A stretch of DNA of 64,000 nt from UBA1845 sp002338715 (GCA_035344155.1 DAORAL010000003.1:124001-188000); one strand, 5' to 3'; shown: positions 36,006 through 44,630, numbered from the stretch's first letter. The notes: generated from the sequence alone by a model not told the origin. Numbers and translations: made by a program.

Positions 36006-36494
36006 CTATTTCACCGGCTCGAAGATCTCGCGGGCAAACGGCGGACCATCTTCAGTCGGTGTAAACTCGAAGCGATAGGTTTTGCCTTCCGAGACCTTCG
36101 GCGTGTAGTCAAAGACGTATGGCTTACCGATTTCAAGGCGGCCGGTCAGATACGAATCGGGCGTGCCGACTTTGTGATCGGGAATCAAGCTGGCGAAGTG
36201 GCCGCGTTCGAGTACGACCGGTTCGGATGACCCTGTGCGGAGGTTGAAGTGCTCGGGAATCCACTCATCCCAAAGCTCCACGGATGAGTTTCCAACGAAT
36301 TCGACTTTGGGCGGGTCGATGCGTACCATGGCAATCGGAATGGCGATTTGAATTTCGACCGTTTGTCCATCGGACTTGCCGCAGGCGAATGCAACCATGT
36401 GATCCGGGCCACTCGACAGCATCGAGCCCAATCCGTAGTAACCACCCAGTACGAGGATGCCCGCGATGACGGCAAAAGTAACCAGCCCCTTCAT
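36006..36494 (-). CDS. Membrane-anchored hypothetical protein
   Basis: 162 residues, with AAGGAT upstream. A single N-terminal hydrophobic helix (FAVIAGILVLGGYYGLGSML) is probably an uncleaved anchor. The rest is a soluble domain with Pro/Glu/Val-rich beta character (KVEFVGNSSVELWDEWIPEHF, KTYRFEFTPTEDGPPF). No known family was recognised. It is divergent from the phospholipase A2-like lipoprotein gene and convergent with the large glycosidase-like gene, whose stop lies 24 bases away. Function unknown. Confidence 0.7.
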   Translation of the reverse strand: MKGLVTFAVIAGILVLGGYYGLGSMLSSGPDHMVAFACGKSDGQTVEIQIAIPIAMVRIDPPKVEFVGNSSVELWDEWIPEHFNLRTGSSEPVVLERGHFASLIPDHKVGTPDSYLTGRLEIGKPYVFDYTPKVSEGKTYRFEFTPTEDGPPFAREIFEPVK

Positions 36495-36552
36495 GATCTA
36501 TCCTTTCCGTTTCGGTTTGATTAATTCGTTTATTATGGTACGGATCGAGCAA

Positions 36553-38001
36553 ATGACTACCATTGTCCGCAGGATTAGTAGTGAATTCCAGTTGGCTCTC
36601 ATTGTAGCCATTACAGTAGTAGGATGCACGCCTCCGGCTGACAACGTTGGAGACTCTGGTGGCTCGGGCGACTCCGGCGATCTGGGTGGGGTGGATGGGG
36701 CTGGCGCTGCACAGCTTGTGGACAATGAATTGGTATTGAGTGTTGCGAGTTCGCGTGAGGGCGAGATTCTCAAGACGGTGGTGACAGATGGCAATGGTGA
36801 TGTTCAATTCGATCTTGAGGTCGGACGGGAGCGTGTCATATTTCTGCGTCATCGTGACAATACGGAAGCCGAGCTAGAGTTCCCCGAGCCTTTGACTGAT
36901 CTTCCATCGGAGGCAGCGGCTGACGCTCTTGGACGCTTTCTTGCAGCACAGGACTATGAGGCAAGCCTCGCCGAGCGGGGTAGGATCATCGATAATCCCG
37001 GATGCGATTGGGTGCCGAACGATCCGGCATGCATGGTGCGGTGCTGTGCAGCCCACGACGAGTGCTACTACAACGATGACTGTTCGGCATTGTCGTGGAT
37101 CACCGGGCCACTGGATTTTGACTGCTACTTGTGCAATGTGCAGGCGATCCTGTGCATTCTAAGCCGCTGTCCATTCTCCGAAGGCGACCCGGATGAGATT
37201 GGTTGCTTCGACGCGGCATGCGGCGCGGGATACGCGTGTCCGAGCTTGGACTGTGACGAGTGCGAGTCACCGTGTGTTGGTGATGACTCAACATGCGAGG
37301 GGAGTGAAAATGTCCGCCATATAAGCAGTTCTGCGTATTGGGATATGGGCGTGGGCTCGTTTGGAACCGGTCAAGATCTCCTCGGTGATAAAGCGTTTGT
37401 CGAGGGCGAGTTATTCCGTGTGCCTGAAGTGTTCACAGATGAACTCCCCTGTTCGGACGATCTGTCGTACTCGACCGCGGGTCGACTTGAGATTATTGGA
37501 ATGAACACCAGTCCGTGTTCTGGGCAAATTGCGATGAATTACGATCGCGAGCTTTCAACTCTGCCGTTCTCGGGGATTGGAGCCCTCGGCGGTGCCGATT
37601 ATTGTCGTGCGCCTGGCCGGTCAGTTCAAATTAGCATTTTCTACGAAGTCGAACTCTTTCCCTGGCAGACCTTGCATCTTGACAGTTCGTACGATCATCG
37701 GACGGATAAAACGGCGATGATTGATCAGTTGAACATCCATGTGGCGGACTTTGATATCCGGTATGTGAACGGGCTTACAAGCGGGTGCACATTCGGACCA
37801 GGACAGAGTCCTTATACGGAAGAGTTCTGCGTCGAGGGTTCAGATTCGGTTGAGCGAGAATGGGCCTATGCGGATTTCGGCGGTGGTTCAGTTGACGAGC
37901 CGATTACCGTGCACATCACAGTGTCCTTTGTGACCTCTGCTTATCCAACTGAACCGTCGCAATCGTCGAATCTCGCCCAATGGCAGATCAGCGTCAGGTG
38001 A
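36553..38001 (+). CDS. Lipoprotein with phospholipase A2-like motif
   Basis: 482 residues. The start MTTIVRRISSEF was chosen because it gives a compact lipoprotein signal (LIVAITVVGC, lipobox Cys at ~25) followed by a Gly/Ser/Asp linker. Earlier in-frame ATGs at 36457, 36493 and 36535 would only lengthen the N-region. Residues ~150-215 hold CDWVPNDPACMVRCCAAHDECYYNDDC-like spacing: Cys-Cys-x-x-His168-Asp169-x-Cys is the active-site signature of secreted phospholipase A2, with further Cys in DFDCYLCNVQAILC. The C-terminal ~230 residues are Cys-poor and of unknown fold. Calcium-loop residues are not clear, so activity is uncertain. Confidence 0.7.
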   Translation: MTTIVRRISSEFQLALIVAITVVGCTPPADNVGDSGGSGDSGDLGGVDGAGAAQLVDNELVLSVASSREGEILKTVVTDGNGDVQFDLEVGRERVIFLRHRDNTEAELEFPEPLTDLPSEAAADALGRFLAAQDYEASLAERGRIIDNPGCDWVPNDPACMVRCCAAHDECYYNDDCSALSWITGPLDFDCYLCNVQAILCILSRCPFSEGDPDEIGCFDAACGAGYACPSLDCDECESPCVGDDSTCEGSENVRHISSSAYWDMGVGSFGTGQDLLGDKAFVEGELFRVPEVFTDELPCSDDLSYSTAGRLEIIGMNTSPCSGQIAMNYDRELSTLPFSGIGALGGADYCRAPGRSVQISIFYEVELFPWQTLHLDSSYDHRTDKTAMIDQLNIHVADFDIRYVNGLTSGCTFGPGQSPYTEEFCVEGSDSVEREWAYADFGGGSVDEPITVHITVSFVTSAYPTEPSQSSNLAQWQISVR

Positions 38002-38313
38002 GAGAATCTTTTTCGCCTTTGTTTGCCCATTTGAATAACTGTGTTAGACTTTAAGAACAATCGATGTCCGGTAGCTCTGGTGGCGGTACAGGCCGACCTA
38101 GTCGCTTGGGACAACGCATTTCAGTCTGCCCAAGCCGGGCCCATACTTCACAAACACTCTAGCTACCAACCATAGCAATTGTGGACTCACGGCGCGTCGG
38201 TCCTACGGGGCCAGACGGGTTGGCCGATGCCGTCTGCTGCACGCCAACCGACCCCACTCTGCACCCCGCCCCAAGGCCCACCATTTGAAACCATCTTGAA
38301 ATGGGGACGGCCA
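38002..38313. other. Intergenic region, nothing recognised
   Basis: 312 bases between two same-strand lipoprotein genes. It begins with T-rich sequence after the first stop (GAATCTTTTTCGCC). The open frame extending upstream of 38314 has no signal and is not called. No hairpin, operator or small gene was recognised. Confidence 0.4.
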
Positions 38314-39780
38314 ATGTTCAGGCGATTGATTCTTGTTGTGGTCGCGGCCGCGCTGGTTCTCGCGCTTTGTGGCGGATGCCCACCGGATTCTACCGGTGAC
38401 AACGGTGGCGGCGCGGGCGGTAACGTCGATGACAACAACGTCGACAACAACAATGGCGATGACGTCAATTCCAACGGGGCAAACGGCAGCAACGATTCCG
38501 GCGCGGGTGGAAGCGGGTCGGGTAGTTCGACCGCAATCGGGGCGGTGGTTGGAGAGCGTCTTCGCGCCACCGACTTTGCGTATCAAGGGGCATTTCGATT
38601 GCCCGACGAATTCAATTGGGGGGCACGGGGATTGTCGTTTTACCCTGATGGCAGCGATGGGGCGGGATCGCTCTTGGTCACGGGATTCGAGTTGTTGATG
38701 GATCCCGCGCACCCGAACGAGACTTGCGGAGATCCTTCCTGGGGGTGCGGCGCCTACTATGGCGAAGTGACCATTCCCGCCCCAACTGCTGCCGCCAACT
38801 GGGAAGACCTTCCGGTGGCTACGTTGTCCGCGCCCCTGATTGAATTTGACGGTGGACTCGCGTCGTCGGTTCATCGCGAATACGTCTTCGTCAGTGATCT
38901 TGAGTACGTGCCCCAACGCGGCAGTCAGACCAGCCCCAAACTCTACGGTTCCATCGACGTCTGGTACGCCGAAGGCGTAGCCGGTGAAGATACGTTTCCC
39001 ACGGTCTGGCTGGCCAACATGGACGGGAGCGGTGCGGCAGGGATGTTTCACGTTGGACCTGAGCAAGAACCTTACCATGGCCGCAAAGTCGGGTCTTACA
39101 TGTTTACCGTGCCCAACTGGTACGCAGATCAGTATCTCAACGGGCGCACGTTGGTGACGGGGCGATCCAGGGGCACGCCAGCTGACGGCGCTGAACCCGT
39201 TACCACGCGCGGCGGTTCACAAGGTCCGACGCTTTTTGCATTTCAGCCGTTCGATAGCGATGCGCCGACTGGCAACCTCGATGCGATGCCGTTCTTGTAC
39301 TATCGAGTGAGTTTTCCGGGATGTGCGGGGCCCAATGTAGGCGACGTCGCCAATTGTGACTATCCGAACTTCACGATGTGCGACGATTGGTCCGGCGGCG
39401 CGTTTGCCGACACCGGTACGCGGCGGGCGATCATGCTCCTTGGATACAAAGGGCTCGGGCCGAATTGCTACGACGAACCACCTGTCGAATGCAACGATCC
39501 ATGCAGCGATTCGCATGGTTATCACTGTCAGCCGAACGAACGGCAGATCATTTTCTACGATGTCCACGAACTGGGGCAGACGGCGCTCGGTGCGCAGGAC
39601 CCGTGGGTGGTTCTGCCGTACGAGATCTGGCGTCCCGATGAATTCTATCTGGATGGAAGTCCGTGCTGGAATGTTGGCGGCATGGCGTTCGACGCAGTTG
39701 GACGCCGGTTGTTTGTTGTCGAACGCGGTTTGGGCGACGGCGAAATGAACGCGGCTGTGGTTCACGTCTGGTCGCTATAG
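38314..39780 (+). CDS. Lipoprotein of unknown function with Asn/Asp/Gly linker
   Basis: 488 residues. The start MFRRLILVVVAAALVLALC is preceded by GGGGA and yields a lipoprotein signal with a Cys in CGGC. It is followed by a ~55-residue low-complexity linker of Asn, Asp, Gly and Ser. The folded part (~75-488) begins FAYQGAFRLPDEFNWG and has many Trp, Tyr and Cys. It ends with GGMAFDAVGRRLFVVERG, a propeller-like blade motif, so an overall beta-propeller is possible. No named family recognised. A strong terminator follows. Confidence 0.7.
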   Translation: MFRRLILVVVAAALVLALCGGCPPDSTGDNGGGAGGNVDDNNVDNNNGDDVNSNGANGSNDSGAGGSGSGSSTAIGAVVGERLRATDFAYQGAFRLPDEFNWGARGLSFYPDGSDGAGSLLVTGFELLMDPAHPNETCGDPSWGCGAYYGEVTIPAPTAAANWEDLPVATLSAPLIEFDGGLASSVHREYVFVSDLEYVPQRGSQTSPKLYGSIDVWYAEGVAGEDTFPTVWLANMDGSGAAGMFHVGPEQEPYHGRKVGSYMFTVPNWYADQYLNGRTLVTGRSRGTPADGAEPVTTRGGSQGPTLFAFQPFDSDAPTGNLDAMPFLYYRVSFPGCAGPNVGDVANCDYPNFTMCDDWSGGAFADTGTRRAIMLLGYKGLGPNCYDEPPVECNDPCSDSHGYHCQPNERQIIFYDVHELGQTALGAQDPWVVLPYEIWRPDEFYLDGSPCWNVGGMAFDAVGRRLFVVERGLGDGEMNAAVVHVWSL

Positions 39781-39824
39781 CAGTGTGGCAGTCTTGTTCG
39801 AGGCGCGACTCGCTTCCAAGCCGG

Positions 39825-39866
39825 CGATGGGATGACGTTGAGGATTCGCGTCATCCCATCGTTTTT
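39825..39866 (+). terminator. Intrinsic terminator, 13-bp perfect stem
   Basis: CGATGGGATGACG (39825-39837) pairs with CGTCATCCCATCG (39849-39861) around an 11-base loop and is followed by TTTTT (39862-39866). It ends the plus-strand lipoprotein transcript 45 bases after the stop, just before the convergent AhpD-like gene. Confidence 0.92.
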
Positions 39867-39882
39867 CAATTGGCCACATGAG

Positions 39883-40230
39883 CTACTTCTTGCTTTCGAG
39901 GTAATCCAGCGCGTGGATCACCTCGGGCATGTGCGTGTACGCCGGTCCGCCCTGCATCACCACCACGACGCCAGCCGCTTCAATGATCTGCTCGCGGGTC
40001 GCGCCGGCTTTTAGGCATTTGTCGATGTGCAGGTTCATGCACTGCTCGCACCGGACTGCCAGCCCGATGGAGAAGGCGATCAACTCTTTTTCGCGAACGC
40101 TCAGCGCGCCCTCTTTCATCAGCGCCTGAAACATTCCGCCGAAACCGCGCATGACGTCCGGCGTCGATTCCTTCATTTCACGCTGATTCGTTTCCCATTG
40201 CTCAAAAAACGTCGCAACATCTCTGGACAT
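39883..40230 (-). CDS. Carboxymuconolactone decarboxylase / AhpD-like protein
   Basis: 115 residues, normal for the CMD family. The redox motif Cys61-Glu-Gln-Cys64 with His68 (RCEQCMNLHID) matches the AhpD catalytic site, E...C..C...H. It is followed by GATREQIIEAAGVVVVMQGGP. It is probably a small peroxidase-partner or thiol oxidoreductase in the cytoplasm. Downstream of a ferritin-like gene on the same strand (49 bases apart); both would protect against peroxide or reactive sulfur species. Confidence 0.88.
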   Translation of the reverse strand: MSRDVATFFEQWETNQREMKESTPDVMRGFGGMFQALMKEGALSVREKELIAFSIGLAVRCEQCMNLHIDKCLKAGATREQIIEAAGVVVVMQGGPAYTHMPEVIHALDYLESKK

Positions 40231-40279
40231 GTTTCTCTCCTTTATGGTTTCAAGATGACCTCGCCGTGATACGTGTTTA

Positions 40280-40693
40280 TTAGCTGAGCAATCGCTTCAG
40301 TTCGTTCGCATGCCCGTCTTCATCCGCGGCTTGCTCTTCCATTTTCATTTTCAGGCTGAAATAGCCTTCTTTTTCCGCCAATTGCGAAAGCTTGATGTAG
40401 TGGGCAACGTCGATGCGTTCCTGCTCGATGTCGTTGGCCAGCATCGTCTTGACGTCTTCGGGTGGAGCCGTGAGATCGGGTGCAAGGGTTGGCTTTCCAC
40501 CGAGCGCGCGAATTGCGTTGGCGAGCAGTTGGGCGTGTCCGACTTCGTCCTGCACTTCGCTGGCGTAGAGAACGCGAACGGGTTCCCACTGCGCCCCTTT
40601 GATCGAAGCGGCTTGCAACATGTATCGAAGAAACGTGCCCACCTCGCGATTGAGTGCGTGGTTGAGTCCATCAATCAGTTCTTGTGATGCCAT
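40280..40693 (-). CDS. Ferritin-like (bacterioferritin/DPS-type) four-helix protein
   Basis: 137 residues from the ATG at 40693, with AAGGAA upstream. Four helices with carboxylate/His motifs are visible: NREVGTFLRYML, LYASEVQDEVGHAQLL and EEQAADEDGHANEL. These form the E...ExxH pattern of di-iron ferritin-like proteins. Likely iron storage or oxidation. It lies between the AhpD-like gene and the MBL-rhodanese gene, 48 bases downstream of the latter's stop. Confidence 0.8.
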   Translation of the reverse strand: MASQELIDGLNHALNREVGTFLRYMLQAASIKGAQWEPVRVLYASEVQDEVGHAQLLANAIRALGGKPTLAPDLTAPPEDVKTMLANDIEQERIDVAHYIKLSQLAEKEGYFSLKMKMEEQAADEDGHANELKRLLS

Positions 40694-40741
40694 CGGAATT
40701 CCTTTCAAAAGCTTGTCATGGGTGTACGTCAAAATATCTGC

Positions 40742-42181
40742 CTAGGTCGACGCGGTCGCGCAGGCAACGTGAACGCTTTCGCCCTTTGAATTTAGTGCGG
40801 GGTAGCCAGCCGCCGACCATGCCGACATGCCGCCATCGACGTTGGCGATGTCGGTGTAGCCTTCTCGTTTCAGCAATGATGCGGCGATCGATGCGCGGTA
40901 TCCCGATCCGCAGATCACCGCCACCGGTTGATCGCGTGGGACGCGGTCGAAATGCTGCGGAAGCGTTCCGCCGTGAACGTGGATGGCGCCGTCGAGGTGA
41001 CCGTTGTTCCATTCCGATTCGGTGCGGACATCGAGCACGATCATGTTGCCAATCCGATCGTGAAGTTGTTGCGCGGTCATCGTGGAGAGCTTTGCCGTCG
41101 CGTACCCGCGCTTCTCCCAATCATCCATGCCAATCAGAAAACCCTGAACGTCGTCGAATCCAACCCGCACCAGGTGCGTCGCGACAGTTGGCATTTGCTC
41201 GACGTCATCGGCGACGACGAGAATCGGGCGATCATAAGGCAGGATCCAACCCGCCCACGTCGGGAGCATCGGACCGAGGGGAATGTTGATCGCGCCGGGA
41301 ATGTGGCCGCCTGCAAATGCTTCCTTGGAGCGAACGTCGAGCACGAGATGGCTGACATCTTTTCGCCCGTGGACTTCGTCGACAGTGAGAACGCATTGAC
41401 CGGGAAGTTCAGACCCGAGAACTTTGGGGCCTTCCTTGTTGATGCGTTTCATCCGCGCGAAGTAGGGCGGTGACAGCGGCATCTGGTCCATCAGGTCGCC
41501 GATCCACTGCGATTCGGGTTTTTCGATCAGGGCGGCATTGAAGTGCCGTTCGTAACCCACGGTTGAAGAACCCCTCGAACCGATGGCCTTGCCGCAGAGC
41601 GAACCGGCACCATGCCCCGGGAAAATCTCGGCGAATTCGGGCCAATCCGGCATTCGATTGAACACGCTCTTGTAAAGCTGACTGGCAAGCACCTTGCGCG
41701 CCTCCTCACCAAGCAGGTCGGGACGCCCAACGTCACCAACAAATGCAAAGTCACCGGTGAAGATCAGCCAGGGGGACTCATTGCTGCGTTGGTCGTCAAA
41801 CAGCGCCCATGAAAGATGCTCCAGCGTGTGACCGGGTGTGTGCATCGCAACAAGCCGCAAACTCCCCATGACCACGGGGTCGCCATCCTGGACGATGTGG
41901 TCGGCATAGGTCGGCGTCCAGTCGGGGCCACCCATTCCCGATGCGTGAACGGTGACCGATGAACCCAGGCGGGCTTTCAATTCCCGCGAACCGCTGACGA
42001 AATCGGCGTGGACGTGCGTCTCCAAGACGTGTTTGATTTGCAGGCCATTCTGTTTGGCGATGTCGATGAATTCGTCCACGTCGCGGGTCGGATCGATGAT
42101 CGCCGCTTGTTTGGTCCTTTCGTCGCCCACGATGTATGAATAGATGGCCAATCCTGGCACGAATTTTTGATGAAAAAACAT
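40742..42181 (-). CDS. MBL-fold persulfide dioxygenase-like protein with two rhodanese domains
   Basis: 479 residues. The metallo-beta-lactamase domain (~1-240) has the metal motif His56-x-His58-x-Asp60 (ETHVHADFVSG), HTPGHTLEHL and IFTGDFAFVGDVGRPDL, as in ETHE1/Blh persulfide dioxygenases. Two rhodanese domains follow (~265-360 and ~370-465). Only the second has an active-site Cys (VICGSGYRAS). The first has VVADDVEQM at that place and is likely inactive. It probably oxidises glutathione persulfide to sulfite in the cytoplasm. The next gene upstream, TauE/SafE, could export sulfite, which fits a sulfide-detoxification operon. Confidence 0.9.
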   Translation of the reverse strand: MFFHQKFVPGLAIYSYIVGDERTKQAAIIDPTRDVDEFIDIAKQNGLQIKHVLETHVHADFVSGSRELKARLGSSVTVHASGMGGPDWTPTYADHIVQDGDPVVMGSLRLVAMHTPGHTLEHLSWALFDDQRSNESPWLIFTGDFAFVGDVGRPDLLGEEARKVLASQLYKSVFNRMPDWPEFAEIFPGHGAGSLCGKAIGSRGSSTVGYERHFNAALIEKPESQWIGDLMDQMPLSPPYFARMKRINKEGPKVLGSELPGQCVLTVDEVHGRKDVSHLVLDVRSKEAFAGGHIPGAINIPLGPMLPTWAGWILPYDRPILVVADDVEQMPTVATHLVRVGFDDVQGFLIGMDDWEKRGYATAKLSTMTAQQLHDRIGNMIVLDVRTESEWNNGHLDGAIHVHGGTLPQHFDRVPRDQPVAVICGSGYRASIAASLLKREGYTDIANVDGGMSAWSAAGYPALNSKGESVHVACATAST

Positions 42182-42195
42182 ATTGAGTCTCCTCT

Positions 42196-43005
42196 CTAAG
42201 CCAGCGTCTTTCCAATGACAAACAGCGCAACGGCGACAATACCCACGGAAAACACCCGTTGAAGTCTTACCGCCGACATGCGCCGCGCCACGCGCCCTCC
42301 TGCGGTCATTCCGAGTATTCCTCCTGCAATAAACATGCCAGTGATCGAGGGTGAAATACCCCGCCCGGCGACAAAATGCGATGAAACACCTGAAACACTC
42401 ACCAAGACGATCACCAAGAGTGACGTCGCGATCGCCTTGTGAATGGGCATCCCCGCGAACATCACCAATGCCGGGACAATCACGAACCCGCCGCCCACGC
42501 CAAACATCCCAGAGAGGACACCGGTCAAAAGTCCCAGTGCAATCAGCAGCAGCGTACAGCGTGAAGTGAGCCGGATCGCGCCAGCCGGCGATCGTTCGCA
42601 GTTGGCCGGTCGGCGATTGGTGTCACCTTGTGGCACTTGCCTGTCGTTGGCGGCTGACCGCCACATGCTCTGCGCGATTAGCAGCATCAGTGCGGCAAAT
42701 AGCGTCAAAAGAACCGGTTCCGCGATCATGCCAGCCAACCAGGTCCCTGCCGGCGCCCCGACCATCCCGCCGGCTGCGAAAATCAGACCCGTGCCAACTT
42801 CGGCTTGTCCGGCGATGATGCGCGGAACCGCCCCAACCAGCGCCGTCGCCCCGACCGCGGCCAGCGAAATGCCAAAGGCCTCGCGCGGTGCGACCGAAAG
42901 CCCGTAAACCAGCAGCGGAACCGCCAGCAGCGACCCACCACCACCGGTCATCCCCAGGGCGAACCCGACCAAGGCGCCAAAAAGTACACTTAACGCGTAC
43001 AACAT
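42196..43005 (-). CDS. TauE/SafE-family sulfite/anion exporter
   Basis: 269 residues from the ATG at 43005. About eight membrane helices in two homologous halves carry the family repeats LVGFALGMTGGGGSLLAVPLL and LTGVLSGMFGVGGGFVIVPAL. A central hydrophilic loop of ~35 residues is Arg-rich. The start overlaps the upstream rhodanese gene by 16 bases, so co-translation is likely. Probably exports sulfite formed by the neighbouring persulfide dioxygenase. Confidence 0.9.
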   Translation of the reverse strand: MLYALSVLFGALVGFALGMTGGGGSLLAVPLLVYGLSVAPREAFGISLAAVGATALVGAVPRIIAGQAEVGTGLIFAAGGMVGAPAGTWLAGMIAEPVLLTLFAALMLLIAQSMWRSAANDRQVPQGDTNRRPANCERSPAGAIRLTSRCTLLLIALGLLTGVLSGMFGVGGGFVIVPALVMFAGMPIHKAIATSLLVIVLVSVSGVSSHFVAGRGISPSITGMFIAGGILGMTAGGRVARRMSAVRLQRVFSVGIVAVALFVIGKTLA

Positions 43006-43550
43006 GAGGGGGCCTCTTCCTTGACCTGGTTCCACGGCATTTTTGCAAGCATCATGGCCATCCCGCACGTGTCGGTGATGCCCGCGAACGTCAAACCCGC
43101 GCCGACGAACGCCGACAGACCGATGAAGTAGCGGTGAACGAAGTACCCGAGCACCGCACCGGTCAAGACGAGTAAGCCCGCAACGATCCGCACCTGACGT
43201 TCGAGCGAGATCGCACCCTTTCCGCGATTGACCGGTAAGCCGAGTTTGTCCCAGGCTTCGGTTCCCCCGACGACACTGACCACGTTGGCGTAACCGCTTT
43301 TGATGAGCTGTTCGCACGCCTTGGTCGATCGCGTACCGCTTCGGCAAATCAGATAGACGGGCTCGTCTGATTGCGTGCTTCCGTTTTGGCAGACGGCGTC
43401 TGGTTTGATGGCATCGAGCGGGACATTGCGGGCGGGCGTCGCGTGAACGGAGCGGAACTCAGCCGGCGTGCGCACGTCAATGAGGTTGATCGGTTTTCCC
43501 TGACGGATGAGTTCATGAAGTTCGGTTGGGGTGATCGTTTTGGGGTTCAT
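42990..43550 (-). CDS. Rhodanese domain with membrane tail (YgaP-like)
   Basis: 186 residues. Rhodanese domain at ~1-110 with the active-site loop Cys69-R-S-G-T-R-S and a VVGGTEAW ending. A DUF2892-like two-helix membrane segment covers ~118-170 (IVAGLLVLTGAVLGYFV and GAGLTFAGITDTCGMAMML), as in E. coli YgaP. A Cys pair lies at the very end (SCCTR). It would move sulfane sulfur at the inner membrane. It is the first gene of the minus-strand sulfur operon and has operator-like repeats just upstream. Confidence 0.9.
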   Translation of the reverse strand: MNPKTITPTELHELIRQGKPINLIDVRTPAEFRSVHATPARNVPLDAIKPDAVCQNGSTQSDEPVYLICRSGTRSTKACEQLIKSGYANVVSVVGGTEAWDKLGLPVNRGKGAISLERQVRIVAGLLVLTGAVLGYFVHRYFIGLSAFVGAGLTFAGITDTCGMAMMLAKMPWNQVKEEAPSCCTR

Positions 43551-43567
43551 GATTCAACGGCTCCTTG

Positions 43568-43599
43568 AATATCGAAATATCGCGAACTTTCGAGATATT
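43568..43599. promoter_or_regulatory. Imperfect inverted repeat upstream of the sulfur operon
   Basis: AATATCGAAA (43568-43577) and TTTCGAGATATT (43588-43599) form an imperfect inverted repeat 18-49 bases upstream of the rhodanese start. The element TCGAAATAT recurs upstream of the ArsR-like gene at 44019-44027, which suggests binding by the same regulator. Confidence 0.5.
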
Positions 43600-43642
43600 G
43601 GGTCAAAATAAAATCGCCCTGACGGCTATGTGATATCGACGG

Positions 43643-43963
43643 TCATTTTGAAAACCGACTTTCGATGCAGTTGATGATGTCGGCAAGGTGGGGTTCAGCC
43701 ACCTGGTAATAGACCTTTCGCCCGTCGCGTTCGCTGGTGAAAAACCCGCACCGCTGCATCAGACGCAGATGCTCGGAGGCGACGTTATCGGGGATGCCGC
43801 AGTCCTCGGCCAACTCACCGACGGTGTACCGCCCGGAAAGCAGCATCTGCACCATGCGAATCCGAGCGGGATGGGCGAGCACCCGCAAGCACTCAGCCGC
43901 CTGCCCCAAGGACTCGGCCCCAAGCTCAACAGGCTTCCTGGATTTTCGGACCGCCCTGGCCAT
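43643..43963 (-). CDS. ArsR-family regulator, BigR/SqrR-like by context
   Basis: 106 residues, with AAGGAG seven bases before the ATG. Winged helix: ECLRVLAHPARIRMVQMLL, YTVGELAEDCGIPDNVASEHLRLM, and the wing FFTSERDGRKVYYQV. Cys residues are at 25, 55, 72 and 99. The position in helix 2 where BigR and SqrR carry their first sensing Cys is not Cys here, but Cys55 and Cys99 could form an alternative pair. Context next to rhodanese, persulfide dioxygenase and TauE genes points to sulfide/persulfide sensing. Confidence 0.85.
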   Translation of the reverse strand: MARAVRKSRKPVELGAESLGQAAECLRVLAHPARIRMVQMLLSGRYTVGELAEDCGIPDNVASEHLRLMQRCGFFTSERDGRKVYYQVAEPHLADIINCIESRFSK

Positions 43964-43984
43964 CCTAAGCTCCTTAATGTCAAT

Positions 43985-44004
43985 ATATCGTAAGATGACG
44001 ATAT
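43985..44004. promoter_or_regulatory. Inverted repeat upstream of the ArsR/BigR-like gene
   Basis: ATATCGT (43985-43991) and ACGATAT (43998-44004) are perfect arms with a 6-base spacer, 22 bases upstream of the regulator's start codon. AT-rich dyads of this size are typical ArsR-family operators. Autoregulation is likely. Confidence 0.6.
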
Positions 44005-44165
44005 GTCAAGTGGAAATCTCGAAATATTGATCGCGTGGGCAAAAACACGGATGGGGGCCTGTTGTGGGCTGTCGCCAGCGGGAAATGAACCGATGCTTTC
44101 GAGGCCCACTACATGAGCGGACCAATTCGGTGCATGGCCCATTGGGGTGGTCTATACTCAACGTG

Positions 44166-44630
44166 ATGACGCTGATACCAAGATCAATCAAGCGGTGGCT
44201 GGGGGCTCGATCTGTGTTTCGGATGTTTATGTTGCTCGGGGGATTGGCAGCATGTCTGTTCGTTGTGACTGCGTGGTTGGTGAGTTTGTACTGGCGAATA
44301 GGATACGCGTCTTTAGAAATCGAATTCCAACTTCATGCGGGTGTGGTGTGTTTCTTGTACCTACCGGGAGGAGACATACTGCACGAGGGCGGTTGGTCAA
44401 TGACGCACAGCGAATCGAGCTTGGCCAAGCACTGGTGGATCAAAACGTTGGACTACAATCCATCATCCATGTGGATGATCCCGCTATGGTTGTTCATCGT
44501 GCCGTTCCTACTCGCGACATTGGTCGCATGGCGAAGCAAACCTGTTCGACTGAACGGCTGCATTCGATGTAATTACGATCTAACGGGCAACGAATCCGGC
44601 ATCTGCCCAGAATGTGGCGGGAAAATATGA
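44166..44630 (+). CDS. Zinc-ribbon membrane protein, tandem array member 1
   Basis: 154 residues from the ATG at 44166. Two membrane helices (FRMFMLLGGLAACLFVVTAWLV-like at ~15-38 and MWMIPLWLFIVPFLLATLV at ~100-120) flank an extracytoplasmic domain. It ends with a rubredoxin-like zinc ribbon, CIRCNYDLTGN...CPECG. The stop overlaps the next start as ATGA. This is the first of five similar genes. Such small proteins are typical of Phycisphaerae, and their function is unknown. Confidence 0.7.
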   Translation: MTLIPRSIKRWLGARSVFRMFMLLGGLAACLFVVTAWLVSLYWRIGYASLEIEFQLHAGVVCFLYLPGGDILHEGGWSMTHSESSLAKHWWIKTLDYNPSSMWMIPLWLFIVPFLLATLVAWRSKPVRLNGCIRCNYDLTGNESGICPECGGKI

